Shown in pieces: positions 33,718 through 42,619 of a DNA stretch of 64,000 nt (its first letter is position 1; each line of letters starts with the position of its first letter). The translations under genes were made by a program, and so were the position numbers. The notes under the pieces were generated by a model. The model made no database searches. It saw only the letters and a list, made by a program, of their open reading frames with translations, and had not been told where the DNA came from. This stretch comes from Paenibacillus anaericanus. GTDB taxonomy: Bacteria; Bacillota; Bacilli; Paenibacillales; Paenibacillaceae. The stretch spans positions 1-64,000 of the forward strand of contig NZ_RZNY01000007.1 of assembly GCF_003994475.1 (NCBI RefSeq), written 5' to 3'.

Positions 33718-35925
33718 CTATTTCGGCTGACGCATGGTCAGTCCTACTCGTCCTTTATTTGTGTCCACATTCAGCACCCACACAGTAACATTGTCTCCAA
33801 CCGATACAACATCCATCGGATGCTTTACAAAACCATTACTGAGCTGGGAAATATGCACTAGACCATCATTCTTAATCCCAATATCAACAAATGCTCCGAA
33901 GTCGATTACATTGCGCACGGTGCCTTGTAACTCCATACCCGGTGTCAAATCCTCTAACTTCAGTACATCCGTACGGAAAATCGGCAGTGGTAACTCCTCG
34001 CGCGGATCACGGCCTGGACGCTGTAAGCTGTCCAGAATGTCACGTAACGTCGGTACGCCGACCCCGAGTTCCACAGCTAGCTCCTCTGGCTCTAACGCCG
34101 CCAACTGCGCGGCAAGCTCCTTGGTACCAAGCTGGGTCAGCTCCACTCGCAGTTCCTTAAATAGACGATTTACCACGTCATATGATTCCGGGTGAATTGG
34201 CGTGCGATCCAGCGGGAAATCCCCCTCACTAATACGCAGGAATCCAATACATTGTTCAAATGTCTTAGCCCCTAAACGCGGGACCTTCTGTAATTGCTTC
34301 CGGCTCTTAAATTTACCGTTCTCCTCCCGGAATTTCACAATGTTCTTAGCCGTAGTAGCATTCACACCAGATACGTACGACAATAGTGCAGGAGATGCAG
34401 TATTAACGTCAACACCAACATGGTTAACAGCCGATTCTACTACCGTTTTCAAACTCTCATCTAAGTTCTTCTGAGTTACATCATGCTGATATTGTCCTAC
34501 ACCAATCGCTTTTGGTTCAATTTTAACGAGTTCTGCCAAAGGATCCTGTATTCTACGTGCAATGGATACGGCACTGCGCTCTGCAACGTCGAGATCCGGG
34601 AATTCTTCCTGTGCCAGTTTGGAAGCTGAATATACACTCGCCCCAGCTTCATTCACGATCAGGTATGCCAGATCCTTGTCTTGTCGTTCTGCGATTATCT
34701 CAGCGACAAACTGCTCACTCTCACGGGAGGCCGTTCCGTTACCGATAACAATAAGTCCTACTGCATATTTATCAATAAGTTCGTGAAACTTGGCTGCAGC
34801 TTCTTGCTTCTTATTATGAGGTGGGGTTGGATAAGTAACAGCTACCTCTAGCAGTTTACCTGTATCATCAACGACGGCAAGCTTACAGCCTGTCCGATAC
34901 GCCGGGTCAACACCAAGTACATTTTTCCCCCTCACAGGTGGTTGCAACAAAAGACTACGTAAATTCCCCGCAAAGATAGAAATCGCCTGATTTTCAGCCT
35001 TCTCTGTCAATTCCCCCCGGACTTCCCGTTCTATTGAAGGAGCAATTAATCTTTTGTACGCATCAGCGATGACCGTTTGCAAGATAACTTCAACTGAAGA
35101 GGAACCTTTGATTAACCTACCCGCAATATATCGATGTATGGGATCGACTTCTACCTCTAACGTTACCTTGAGAATATTCTCTCGTTCCCCCCGGTTCATT
35201 GCGAGAATACGGTGAGGAGGAATTTTCTTAGTAGGTTCACGGTAATTGTAATACATTTCATACACAGATTCTTCCTCCGGCGATTTCGCCTCAGAGACTA
35301 GTATCCCTTGGTCCATCGTATACCGTCGTACCCATGCCCGGGTAGGAGCTTCATCTGCTACCTGCTCAGCTATAATGTCCATTGCCCCCTGCAGAGCTTC
35401 CTCTGCCGTCTCCACAGCTTTCTCCGCATTTACATACTTAGCGGCTTCGGTCAGCGGATCTCCTTGCTTCGGCTGTGACAACACCCATTCAGCTAATGGC
35501 TCTAAACCTTTTTCCTTCGCCACACTTGCCCGTGTCTTACGTTTCTGACGATAAGGCCGGTATAAATCTTCGACCTCTTGAAGCTTCACCGCTTTAGTAA
35601 TAGCAGTCTCTAATTCTACGGTCAACTTGTCTTGTTCCGCAATAATACGAATAACTTCCCGTTTACGCTCTTCCAAATTACGAAGATAATGCACCCGTTC
35701 CTCGATATCACGAAGTTGATTCTCATCCAACTCCCCAGTCATTTCTTTACGATAACGAGCGATAAACGGAATGGTGTTCCCTTCATCCAGCAATCCAACA
35801 GTCGTTCTTACTTGCTTCAAAGACAGTCCAAGCTCCTTGGAAATTTGTACAGTAATCCGTTCAAGCACTTCTGCCGTGAGTTTCCCCTGGCCTGTTGTCT
35901 CTACGTTCTCATCCAATTGTGACAA
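33718..35925 (-). CDS. tex: Tex family RNA-binding transcription accessory protein
   Basis: A 735-residue Tex protein. It has an N-terminal Tex HTH-like region, a YqgF-like RNase H fold (GVDPAYRTGCKLAVVDDTG), the HhH region (NTASPALLSYVSGVNATTAK), and a C-terminal S1 RNA-binding domain (LTPGMELQGTVRNVIDFGAF, then IKNDGLVHISQLS). Tex affects transcription and stress tolerance in several bacteria; the details are unclear. A GTG at 35970 has no ribosome site, while the TTG at 35925 has AGAGGG six bases away, so I chose the latter. The gene is adjacent to cmpA as in B. subtilis ydcI. Confidence 0.92.
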   Translation of the reverse strand: MSQLDENVETTGQGKLTAEVLERITVQISKELGLSLKQVRTTVGLLDEGNTIPFIARYRKEMTGELDENQLRDIEERVHYLRNLEERKREVIRIIAEQDKLTVELETAITKAVKLQEVEDLYRPYRQKRKTRASVAKEKGLEPLAEWVLSQPKQGDPLTEAAKYVNAEKAVETAEEALQGAMDIIAEQVADEAPTRAWVRRYTMDQGILVSEAKSPEEESVYEMYYNYREPTKKIPPHRILAMNRGERENILKVTLEVEVDPIHRYIAGRLIKGSSSVEVILQTVIADAYKRLIAPSIEREVRGELTEKAENQAISIFAGNLRSLLLQPPVRGKNVLGVDPAYRTGCKLAVVDDTGKLLEVAVTYPTPPHNKKQEAAAKFHELIDKYAVGLIVIGNGTASRESEQFVAEIIAERQDKDLAYLIVNEAGASVYSASKLAQEEFPDLDVAERSAVSIARRIQDPLAELVKIEPKAIGVGQYQHDVTQKNLDESLKTVVESAVNHVGVDVNTASPALLSYVSGVNATTAKNIVKFREENGKFKSRKQLQKVPRLGAKTFEQCIGFLRISEGDFPLDRTPIHPESYDVVNRLFKELRVELTQLGTKELAAQLAALEPEELAVELGVGVPTLRDILDSLQRPGRDPREELPLPIFRTDVLKLEDLTPGMELQGTVRNVIDFGAFVDIGIKNDGLVHISQLSNGFVKHPMDVVSVGDNVTVWVLNVDTNKGRVGLTMRQPK

Positions 35926-36024
35926 TGATATCCCTCTTTCATTCGATAAATTCGCTATCCCTATTATCACAAACTTTGATCATCTTTTCCAGCAGGTGAA
36001 ATGTGATACGTTCTATTGAAATGA

Positions 36025-36055
36025 CAAAACACCGCGCCGGAAAGGCAACGGTGTT
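36025..36055 (-). terminator. Terminator of the DUF4190 gene
   Basis: AACACCG / CGGTGTT with an inner GCC/GGC pairing is followed by TTTTG on the minus strand. Confidence 0.7.
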
Positions 36056-36069
36056 CTGTGAAGCTTAAT

Positions 36070-36426
36070 TTAAAAATTAGAATAATTATAACTATCCACG
36101 GATGAAAAAGCGAGAACGGCCAAAACAACAATTAAAATAATGATTCCCCATAGCACAGTACCAACGATTCCACATACGAGCCCTGCGATAGACAATCCTT
36201 TACCTTGTTCATTTGTTCTCTTGATTTCCTTAAAAGACAGGCTAGAGAATACAATCGCTATAATTCCCATAAGAAAACCAACGTAAGGAATCATAACTGA
36301 AAGGATGCCCAATACAAGCGCAGCAATGGATTTGCCATTTGTCTTCGCTGGAGCAGGTGGGTAATTCGGCGGATAATCATTAAGCGTACTATATTGATAA
36401 GATTGTTCAGTTGAATTCTGATTCAT
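36070..36426 (-). CDS. DUF4190 domain small membrane protein
   Basis: A 118-residue protein with a Pro/Tyr-rich N-terminal tail (PPNYPPAPAK) followed by two hydrophobic segments (about 32-60 and 78-108). The DUF4190 hallmark is ALVLGILSVMIPYVGFLMGI and GLSIAGLVCGIVG. The function is unknown; such proteins are small membrane components. It has an AGGAGGACC site upstream and its own terminator. The region 36427-36582 upstream holds no other gene. Confidence 0.8.
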   Translation of the reverse strand: MNQNSTEQSYQYSTLNDYPPNYPPAPAKTNGKSIAALVLGILSVMIPYVGFLMGIIAIVFSSLSFKEIKRTNEQGKGLSIAGLVCGIVGTVLWGIIILIVVLAVLAFSSVDSYNYSNF

Positions 36427-36582
36427 TAAAAAAGGTCCTCCTAAGGTATGTATTAATTCAATTATAGCAGATAACAGGCCTAAATCTAATTATATTTATT
36501 AAATTAATTCCGATTTATGGAAGTGTGTAAATCAATTATAGTTGGCTTTACGAGGGTGGCCTCCTTACTATATCCGTATCAC

Positions 36583-36620
36583 TCAAAAAAAGAAAGACAC
36601 CCCAAAATACTTGGAGCGTC
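36583..36620 (-). terminator. Second terminator after endoA
   Basis: GACGCTCCAA / TTGGGGTGTC form a ten-pair stem (with G-U pairs) followed by TTTCTTTTTTT on the minus strand. Confidence 0.75.
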
Positions 36621-36646
36621 AATAAAACGGACCTTCGAGTCCGGTT
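36621..36646 (-). terminator. First terminator after endoA
   Basis: AACCGGAC and GTCCGTT form a stem followed by TTATTG, nine bases after the endoA stop codon on the minus strand. Confidence 0.65.
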
Positions 36647-36654
36647 AGGTTATT

Positions 36655-37005
36655 CTAAAAGTCTATCAAACCAAGACTGATAAGCAGCGAGTCGTTTACC
36701 TTCTTCATCGTCTCATCATCCAAATGCGTTATTTTATCAGTTAGCCTTTGCTTATCAATCGTACGAATCTGTTCAAGTAAAATAACAGAGTCACGATCAA
36801 AGCCATGTGTAGCCGCTTCAATCTCTACGTGAGTTGGAAGTTTGGCTTTTTGAATTTGAGCCGTTATAGCAGCAACTATAGCGGTAGGGCTAAATCGGTT
36901 ACCAATATCGTTCTGGATGATAAGTACAGGTCTTACCCCTCCCTGTTCAGAACCTACTACAGGAGAAAGGTCTGCAAAAAATACGTCTCCGCGCTTGACA
37001 ATCAA
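36655..37005 (-). CDS. ndoA: Endoribonuclease toxin EndoA (MazF family)
   Basis: A 116-residue MazF-family sequence-specific mRNA endonuclease. It has the classic start [20 protein letters not shown], then [15 protein letters not shown], and the C-terminal [19 protein letters not shown]. The conserved Arg and Thr residues of the active site are present. The start is TTG with GGGGTG six bases upstream, three bases after the antitoxin stop codon, so the pair is coupled. In B. subtilis EndoA cleaves UACAU sites. Confidence 0.95.
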   Translation of the reverse strand: MIVKRGDVFFADLSPVVGSEQGGVRPVLIIQNDIGNRFSPTAIVAAITAQIQKAKLPTHVEIEAATHGFDRDSVILLEQIRTIDKQRLTDKITHLDDETMKKVNDSLLISLGLIDF

Positions 37006-37008
37006 TGT

Positions 37009-37290
37009 TTACACCCCGCTCACTAGGCGGTCCAGAGTGATGTCTGCATCTTCCTCCGCATGGAATGCTTCTGAGGCCATGGTTAAGTTGATCTTTGCCA
37101 TCTCCATATAACCACGTTGCATCGAATCACGGATAAAGCGTTTCTTCCGTTCATTCAAATACAACTTCATAGCCTGTCTAATCAACTCGCTACGGTTGGA
37201 GTTCTCCATCGCAACAATTCCATCCACTTCTTGCAAAAGATGATCCGGCAAACTGATCATAATCCTTTTGGTGCTATGCATATTGGCCAT
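37009..37290 (-). CDS. ndoAI: Antitoxin EndoAI (ribbon-helix-helix)
   Basis: A 93-residue antitoxin to EndoA. The N-terminus is a ribbon-helix-helix DNA-binding motif (RIMISLPDHLLQEVDGIVAM, then NRSELIRQAMKLYL). The C-terminal tail (MASEAFHAEEDADITLDRLV) resembles the toxin-blocking segment of MazE-type partners. The ATG at 37290 has GGTGG upstream and gives 93 aa; the TTG at 37308 is less likely. It follows alr, as in B. subtilis. Confidence 0.92.
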   Translation of the reverse strand: MANMHSTKRIMISLPDHLLQEVDGIVAMENSNRSELIRQAMKLYLNERKKRFIRDSMQRGYMEMAKINLTMASEAFHAEEDADITLDRLVSGV

Positions 37291-37535
37291 CCTTACATCC
37301 ACCCCCAAAACCTTGTCGAACCCTGTCCCTTTGAATCAGTATATCATTATTCAAGGAAATATATACAAAGGAAATATATGCTGCCAGTATATCAAGTATG
37401 CTGCATTTCATTATAAACAAAAATGACATTGCCGTACATACCTGATCATTTCCATGTCTATTACCATTCGATAACCAGACAGGAATTCCTTCATACAGGG
37501 GAAAAAGTTTTGTAGTTTTTTGTCAATTGTTGTAA

Positions 37536-38720
37536 TTAAGACAACAGTGGGCTTATCAGGATATCAGGCGCACCGGTACGTTTATATACCCGGGACACAC
37601 GATGAGCCAACATACATATCAATTCATAGTGGATGGTTCCCATTTCGGATGCCAGTTCGCCTGCAGAGATAACCCCGCCTGACTGCTGGCCGATGAGCAC
37701 AACTTCCTCGCCGACTTTAATTTCTTCAGCCTCTTCAGCTAAAGCTTGTAGCGAAACCATACATTGGTCCATACAGATTGTTCCGACGACAGGAACGCGA
37801 CGACCGCGTATTAGTACTTGCGCCTTACCACCAAGTAATCTGGAGTATCCGTCCGCATAACCGATTGGTAATGTGGCGATTATTTCCTCTTGGTCCGTCA
37901 CATATCTCGCCCCATAACTAATTGAGGAATGAGGTGGCAGTGACTTTACAAATACCACTTCCGTCTTAAGTGACAGAACCGGAGTTAATTTAACCTGTTC
38001 AAATGAAACCTCATCAGAGGGATACAGACCGTATAACGAAATGCCGATCCGCACCATATGGCAGGAAATTCCCGGTATATCAATGGCGATAGCGCTGTTA
38101 CCAGTATGTATAATCGGGATATTTATTCCATTCTCCCGTAGCGCGTCCACCACACCCTGAAACCGTCGGTACTGCTCCAATGTATAGCTCTTGTTTTCTT
38201 CATCCGCTGTGGCGTAGTGAGTAAATAACCCTTCCACTTCCACCTGCGGAATTTGCAATGCTCTTTGAACAAAATCAACTACCTCTTCCCCTGGTAATAG
38301 GCCAATACGTCCCATACCGGAGTCGATCTTGATGTGGACCTTTAACTTATGCGGAAATTCCGAAGGATCGAGGGATTCAATCGCCCCCAAAGTTTCCCCG
38401 CTGAACACAGTCAAGGTAATGTTGTGTTCCCATGCAGTGCGTATGCCATGTTCCGGTGTATATCCCAGTACAAGTATCGGCATTGTAATGCCAGATTGGC
38501 GCAGTTCCAAGGCTTCTTCCAAAAAAGCTACACTGAGATAATCCGCTCCAAACTGCTCCAACTCTCTTGCTACAGGTACAGCACCATGTCCATATGCATT
38601 AGCCTTTACGCATGCGAGTAGCTTCATATCTTTCGGTAGTCTTGTTCGAAACGCTAAATAATTGGAATGTAGCGCATCGATATCGATTTCCGCTTGAGTA
38701 GGTCGATACTTCACTTGCAC
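37536..38720 (-). CDS. alr: Alanine racemase
   Basis: A PLP enzyme making D-alanine for the cell wall, 394 aa. The PLP-binding Lys is in CVKANAYGHGA (about residue 39). The catalytic Tyr of the second half-site is in SISYGARYVT, and GTICMDQCMV is the usual beta-domain signature. The start is GTG with AAGGTGA eight bases upstream. It leads the endoAI-endoA genes across a 245-base gap (37291-37535) holding one TATAAT-like -10 near 37400 on the minus strand. Confidence 0.94.
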   Translation of the reverse strand: MQVKYRPTQAEIDIDALHSNYLAFRTRLPKDMKLLACVKANAYGHGAVPVARELEQFGADYLSVAFLEEALELRQSGITMPILVLGYTPEHGIRTAWEHNITLTVFSGETLGAIESLDPSEFPHKLKVHIKIDSGMGRIGLLPGEEVVDFVQRALQIPQVEVEGLFTHYATADEENKSYTLEQYRRFQGVVDALRENGINIPIIHTGNSAIAIDIPGISCHMVRIGISLYGLYPSDEVSFEQVKLTPVLSLKTEVVFVKSLPPHSSISYGARYVTDQEEIIATLPIGYADGYSRLLGGKAQVLIRGRRVPVVGTICMDQCMVSLQALAEEAEEIKVGEEVVLIGQQSGGVISAGELASEMGTIHYELICMLAHRVSRVYKRTGAPDILISPLLS

Positions 38721-38821
38721 TTGTAGGTCACCTTCTCCACTGATTGTGAGTATATCCTTCTACGATACACTAATGGTAATATTCCTGAAGGCCACTGTCA
38801 ATTCAGCAAGATAAAGGATTT

Positions 38822-38899
38822 ATACAAGAAGAGGCGGACGGAGTGCTATGATTGGATATTGTATCCAATCATAACAGTCGCAATCCGCCCCTCTTGTAT
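38822..38899. repeat. Long imperfect inverted repeat after the LolA-like gene
   Basis: Outer arms (ATACAAGAAGAGGCGGA and its complement, one bulge) and inner arms TATGATTGGATA/TATCCAATCATA (12 perfect pairs) make a 78-base hairpin. It abuts the LolA-like gene stop and lies ahead of alr. There is no strong T tract, so it may be a terminator or a small palindromic element. Confidence 0.65.
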
Positions 38900-40005
38900 T
38901 ATTTACCCGTTTGGTCCTGCATAGAACCGGCGATTTTTACCATTTCATTTACGGGTAAATCACCGCTAGTAATTCGGAATTCAAGACCGTCTATCGTCCA
39001 TGTTAACGTTTGAAGAGAATCTCCTGTAAGCAGACCCGCTGTAAAACCTAAATCGATCACTTCACCTGATACAAGTGAGGCAGTTCGATCTGGCGAACGG
39101 GACTCTGTCAACGTGAACTGATATGTACCGTCATATCGTAGAAGCACTGTGCTTCGCTCACTATCCTCCACAATCTTATCATCACTATATTCTACCCCAC
39201 TAGGTAGATACGTTGGGATGATTACTCCAAATGGTTCTGACAATGCTGGAGTGGATATCTCTGCCCCAGAAATATCGGTACCATCTACGGCCACATCAGA
39301 TGGATCTGGCTTTTCAACGAGTACACCAGACTCATCAACTTCGAGCAACGTTCCTTGTGCACCTGGAGCAGCAGCATCCAGATTGTGTTGCATATCAAAA
39401 GAATTTTTATCAAACTTCGTTCCGAAGGCGAATTTATCAAACTTCACCTCTACAACAACCTTTGCCTCTGCATCCGATACCTGCACCTGTTTCGGTGCAT
39501 AGTCACCCTTATTGAGCCAAATCTTCTGCCGTACTAGCGAATGGGTGTTATAGTTCGCAGCTACTTCGAATACATAACTATCCTTATCGCTTACGAACTG
39601 CCGTGAGTTATCACTTACAATACTTCTTACCAGAGTTTGATACAAATACACCTGACCTTGATTCTCTGGCCAATCACTTTGGAACCGGAAACTCTTGTTT
39701 AAGCTTGGTGTGAGAACATATACCCCTTGATCATTACGAAGTACGATCTGAGTAATGTTCTTCTGCGCATTTGTAAGCGCAATCCGGTAATATGACGGAT
39801 TTTGGTACCATACTTCCACTTTGTATTCCTGTGGATTGTCACCCGTATACAACGTCATCGTTCCAGAACCTTGATAACTCTCCAACTTTGTAACGACTTT
39901 ATCCAAATCTTTGACAACACCGGCGGCGTCCTTCTTCCCGCAACCAGCCAACATGACGCTTAACACTATCACGATGGTTAGCACCCATGTGATCCGTCGA
40001 CGCAT
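38899..40005 (-). CDS. LolA-like lipoprotein (YdcC-type)
   Basis: A 368-residue lipoprotein with signal peptide MRRRITWVLTIVIVLSVML and lipobox LAGC (Cys at about residue 22). The mature part has a LolA-like fold (VVTKLESYQGSGTMTLYTGD, YYRIALTNAQKNITQIVLRN), as in B. subtilis YdcC, which lies next to alr there too. Gram-positive LolA homologues are thought to handle hydrophobic ligands; the role in sporulation is not certain. The ATG at 40005 has GGGGATG upstream. A longer frame from 40047 lacks a signal peptide. Confidence 0.83.
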   Translation of the reverse strand: MRRRITWVLTIVIVLSVMLAGCGKKDAAGVVKDLDKVVTKLESYQGSGTMTLYTGDNPQEYKVEVWYQNPSYYRIALTNAQKNITQIVLRNDQGVYVLTPSLNKSFRFQSDWPENQGQVYLYQTLVRSIVSDNSRQFVSDKDSYVFEVAANYNTHSLVRQKIWLNKGDYAPKQVQVSDAEAKVVVEVKFDKFAFGTKFDKNSFDMQHNLDAAAPGAQGTLLEVDESGVLVEKPDPSDVAVDGTDISGAEISTPALSEPFGVIIPTYLPSGVEYSDDKIVEDSERSTVLLRYDGTYQFTLTESRSPDRTASLVSGEVIDLGFTAGLLTGDSLQTLTWTIDGLEFRITSGDLPVNEMVKIAGSMQDQTGK

Positions 40006-40159
40006 GAGATCATCCCCTCTGCAGTTTGATTTCCTAAACTGATACATATCTATGAGGGAACTTGGCCATTTATGCGGACTGGTTTGACAAGCTGGGGGGC
40101 TTGGATACTATAGGGTGGATTATTAATGGTGAAATGCCGCGTCAGGAGTGGGTTTCGGC

Positions 40160-40207
40160 AAAAAAAAGTCTCCTCTTTGATCTTTACAGATCTTCTAGAG
40201 GAGGCTT
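40160..40207 (-). terminator. Terminator of the serine hydrolase gene
   Basis: AGCCTCCTCT / AGAGGAGACT with an inner GATC/GATC pairing is followed by TTTTTTTT on the minus strand. Confidence 0.8.
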
Positions 40208-40228
40208 TACATTACTGATAATTTCGAA

Positions 40229-41260
40229 TTATCCGCGAAACTCATTGTGGATTATCTCATCAATTTTGAGCGCAATCATACCAGCACCTTTATTAATATT
40301 TCCTAGAATATGAGCATGTGTATTGTCTTTCGCATATACCGATGATTGCATGATTACTCCAGGATCACTGCCCATTACAAAATACTTGAAAATCTCGTTC
40401 TCTTTCATCAATATCCAGACGCCATACCCATAATGTAATTCTTCATTCTCACTTGCGTGCGGGGTCAGCAAAATATCAGTATACTCTTTAGACAATAATC
40501 TATTGTCAAATAATGCATTCCAAAACTTCACTAAATCGTGAACGGTTGTATAGGAACCTCCATCAGGACCACCTACAATAGGAACTGAGTATATATTGGT
40601 TTTCCAACCTAATTTATGATCTATGTAACCAACAGCAGTTCTCTCCGATAATTGATCCATTCGAAAATAACTTGAGTCCATCATCCCACAAGGTTGAAAT
40701 ATGTTCTTCTCAATATACGCCGGAAAACTCAAACCCGACAATTGTTCAACAATAAGACCTAAAAGTATGTATCCAGCATTGTTGTAAGAGAATCTATCTC
40801 CTGGAGCAAACTTCATCTCCCCATTCTGAAATAACGGCAAAAAATCTTGTGGAGCATTCATGTTATAGACGGGTAGATCCTTCCACAAGTCTGCGAAATC
40901 GCTCATGAATTCTTCATCAAAGTAATCCGGAACACCTGAACTATGAGTTAATAAATGATGTATTGTGATATCTGGATTAAAATGTGGAAAAGGAAAATTC
41001 AAGCAATCTTTTAGATACGTATCAAATGTAACTACGCCTTCTTGTACCAGTTGGCAAATGGCTACCGCCGTTAAAATTTTACTTCCTGATGCGATAGCAA
41101 ACCTAGTGCTAATAGTATTAGCTATTTTTTCGCTTCGATTTGCGTACCCATATCCACGTTCAAATATTTTCTCTTCCCCTTCTACAAATACTGCACCTGA
41201 AAAAGGTAGATCTTGGTTGTGTTGATTCATTGCTTCTTCTATTTTTAGAGTAAGATTCAT
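40229..41260 (-). CDS. Serine hydrolase of the beta-lactamase class C family
   Basis: A 343-residue penicillin-binding-protein-like serine hydrolase. The SxxK nucleophile is in IASGSKILTAVA (Ser near residue 60) and the YxN-type motif is in FSYNNAGYILLG. LLTHSSGVPDYF is typical of the family. There is no signal peptide or membrane segment, so it is probably cytosolic, like many esterase or D-amino-peptidase members; the substrate is unknown. In-frame starts at 41290, 41266 and 41260 exist; AAAGGA lies ten bases before 41260. Confidence 0.82.
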   Translation of the reverse strand: MNLTLKIEEAMNQHNQDLPFSGAVFVEGEEKIFERGYGYANRSEKIANTISTRFAIASGSKILTAVAICQLVQEGVVTFDTYLKDCLNFPFPHFNPDITIHHLLTHSSGVPDYFDEEFMSDFADLWKDLPVYNMNAPQDFLPLFQNGEMKFAPGDRFSYNNAGYILLGLIVEQLSGLSFPAYIEKNIFQPCGMMDSSYFRMDQLSERTAVGYIDHKLGWKTNIYSVPIVGGPDGGSYTTVHDLVKFWNALFDNRLLSKEYTDILLTPHASENEELHYGYGVWILMKENEIFKYFVMGSDPGVIMQSSVYAKDNTHAHILGNINKGAGMIALKIDEIIHNEFRG

Positions 41261-41363
41261 TGTCATAACATCCTTTCGTTGCTTGTCCATACTATTGACT
41301 AGTACAAAGGCCGATGGACAAATGCCAGCAGCCTTTGTAAGTGGATCTTTGAATAAACTGATC

Positions 41364-41630
41364 TTAAAAAACTCTTCTACGTATTATTCTCCGTCTTCTT
41401 TGCAGCAATATAATCGCGAGCAAATCAAACAGAACAAGCGGTATAATAAACGGTACAAATGTGGCATGAGCTCCGCTACCTTTGCTGTGGGCAGCAGATA
41501 CTTTAAGATACAGTTTTTTACCGCTGACTTTGACGATGGTTCCGTATAGAACTGCACCTGTTTTCGTTCTGATTTTAACTGGTTTGTTCAAATAGCTTTT
41601 TGCCTGCTTAAACCGTGAAATAGTTGCCAA
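41364..41630 (-). CDS. Small protein with an Sm-like beta segment and C-terminal helix
   Basis: An 88-residue protein with TTG start and AGGAGGTG upstream. Residues 12-45 (LNKPVKIRTKTGAVLYGTIV, then KVSGKKLYLKVS) look like an Sm/LSm-type beta strand pattern. A hydrophobic C-terminal helix (FVPFIIPLVLFDLLAIILL) follows and the protein ends in an Arg-rich tail (RRRRIIRRRVF). I do not recognise a named family. The arrangement suggests a small membrane-anchored protein, possibly spore-related, but that is a guess. Confidence 0.6.
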   Translation of the reverse strand: MATISRFKQAKSYLNKPVKIRTKTGAVLYGTIVKVSGKKLYLKVSAAHSKGSGAHATFVPFIIPLVLFDLLAIILLQRRRRIIRRRVF

Positions 41631-41713
41631 AAGGTCCACCTCCTGATAATCATGCCACAATATACGCGACACGTTCTAATGAGGTGTGGGCAGTAAAGGA
41701 ATAATGTGTCGTA

Positions 41714-42619
41714 CTATGTGTTCTTAACCTTTTTCCATGGATGTATTTTGAAATCAGGTTCAAAACCGATGCTACGATAAAATGGTTGATCTGCACCCAC
41801 GTACACCTTACCAACTCCCATCCCTTTAAGACGATTGAAGCCCTCATAAATTACAGCCTTTCCTAACCCTCTTCGCCTGTAATCTTTGTGTGTTCCCACA
41901 GGTTCCAGAATTGCAACTTTGTTGACTTCATCCAGCCAGATTCCGCAAAATGAAACTACTTCATCAGCCTTATTCAATATGAATAAATCAAGCTCTGGCC
42001 TGTAGTCGGGAGCGTTCTTAATATTACCGTAGTACTTCCTAGTTAGCTCAGCATGAGGTGATCCTTCATAATCAAAAGCCATAATATGTCCCTGTGCCTT
42101 ACTTAGATCACCTACTTCCGATCCAGCCTTAAGCTTGAATCCCTCAGGAATTCCCATTTTAAAATCCCTCTCAAGGTAAATAGATATCATGATATCGTCC
42201 CATTCCATGCTAATGTATCCTCTGTTCTTTGCCACTCTTTCCATCCCTGCCATGCCCTCAGTAATTGCAAGATGATTGGTACTTACTCCATTTTCATAGG
42301 TCAACAGATACTCCTCTGCATACTGAAACAATTCATCTATCAATTCATCACTCGGTTCAAATGTATCTAGTAAAAAGTAAACATCTCCATCATCACATGC
42401 TACTGCTGCCAAATCACCGTTACTGTATTCCCATAAGCCAATGCGGTCCTGCCAGCGCCGTTTGAGATGACTGTTTCTTGCTTCCTGGAAAAATTCAAGA
42501 AACTCCCAGCGGTCTATTCCCCAACTATTTGGTCGCCCTAATTTGGAATATGTTTGAATTAAAAAATCACGCACTTTCAAAAAATCATTCGTCATATAGG
42601 GCCTAAAGTTTGTTTTCAT
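41714..42619 (-). CDS. GNAT-family N-acetyltransferase
   Basis: A 301-residue protein with a C-terminal GNAT domain (about 165-300). The acetyl-CoA motif A is present as ILEPVGTHKDYRRRGLGKAV (R/Q-x-x-G-x-G/A) and the protein continues IYEGFNRLKGMGVGKVYVGA and FYRSIGFEP. The N-terminal half (YMTNDFLKVRDFLIQTY onward) is a second, weaker GNAT-like fold. The substrate is unknown. The ATG at 42619 has GGAGG eight bases upstream; it overlaps the upstream RNA methyltransferase gene by 17 bases and is probably cotranscribed with it. Confidence 0.83.
   Translation of the reverse strand: MKTNFRPYMTNDFLKVRDFLIQTYSKLGRPNSWGIDRWEFLEFFQEARNSHLKRRWQDRIGLWEYSNGDLAAVACDDGDVYFLLDTFEPSDELIDELFQYAEEYLLTYENGVSTNHLAITEGMAGMERVAKNRGYISMEWDDIMISIYLERDFKMGIPEGFKLKAGSEVGDLSKAQGHIMAFDYEGSPHAELTRKYYGNIKNAPDYRPELDLFILNKADEVVSFCGIWLDEVNKVAILEPVGTHKDYRRRGLGKAVIYEGFNRLKGMGVGKVYVGADQPFYRSIGFEPDFKIHPWKKVKNT

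Noticed and set aside
34553-34786. Small plus-strand ORFs within tex
   Set aside because: They are antisense to a conserved gene with full domain structure and show no ribosome sites.
40062-40313. Plus-strand ORF of 83 codons between the LolA-like gene and the serine hydrolase gene
   Set aside because: It has no convincing ribosome site, runs into the start of the terminator of the minus-strand hydrolase gene and overlaps that gene's end. It looks like a chance frame.
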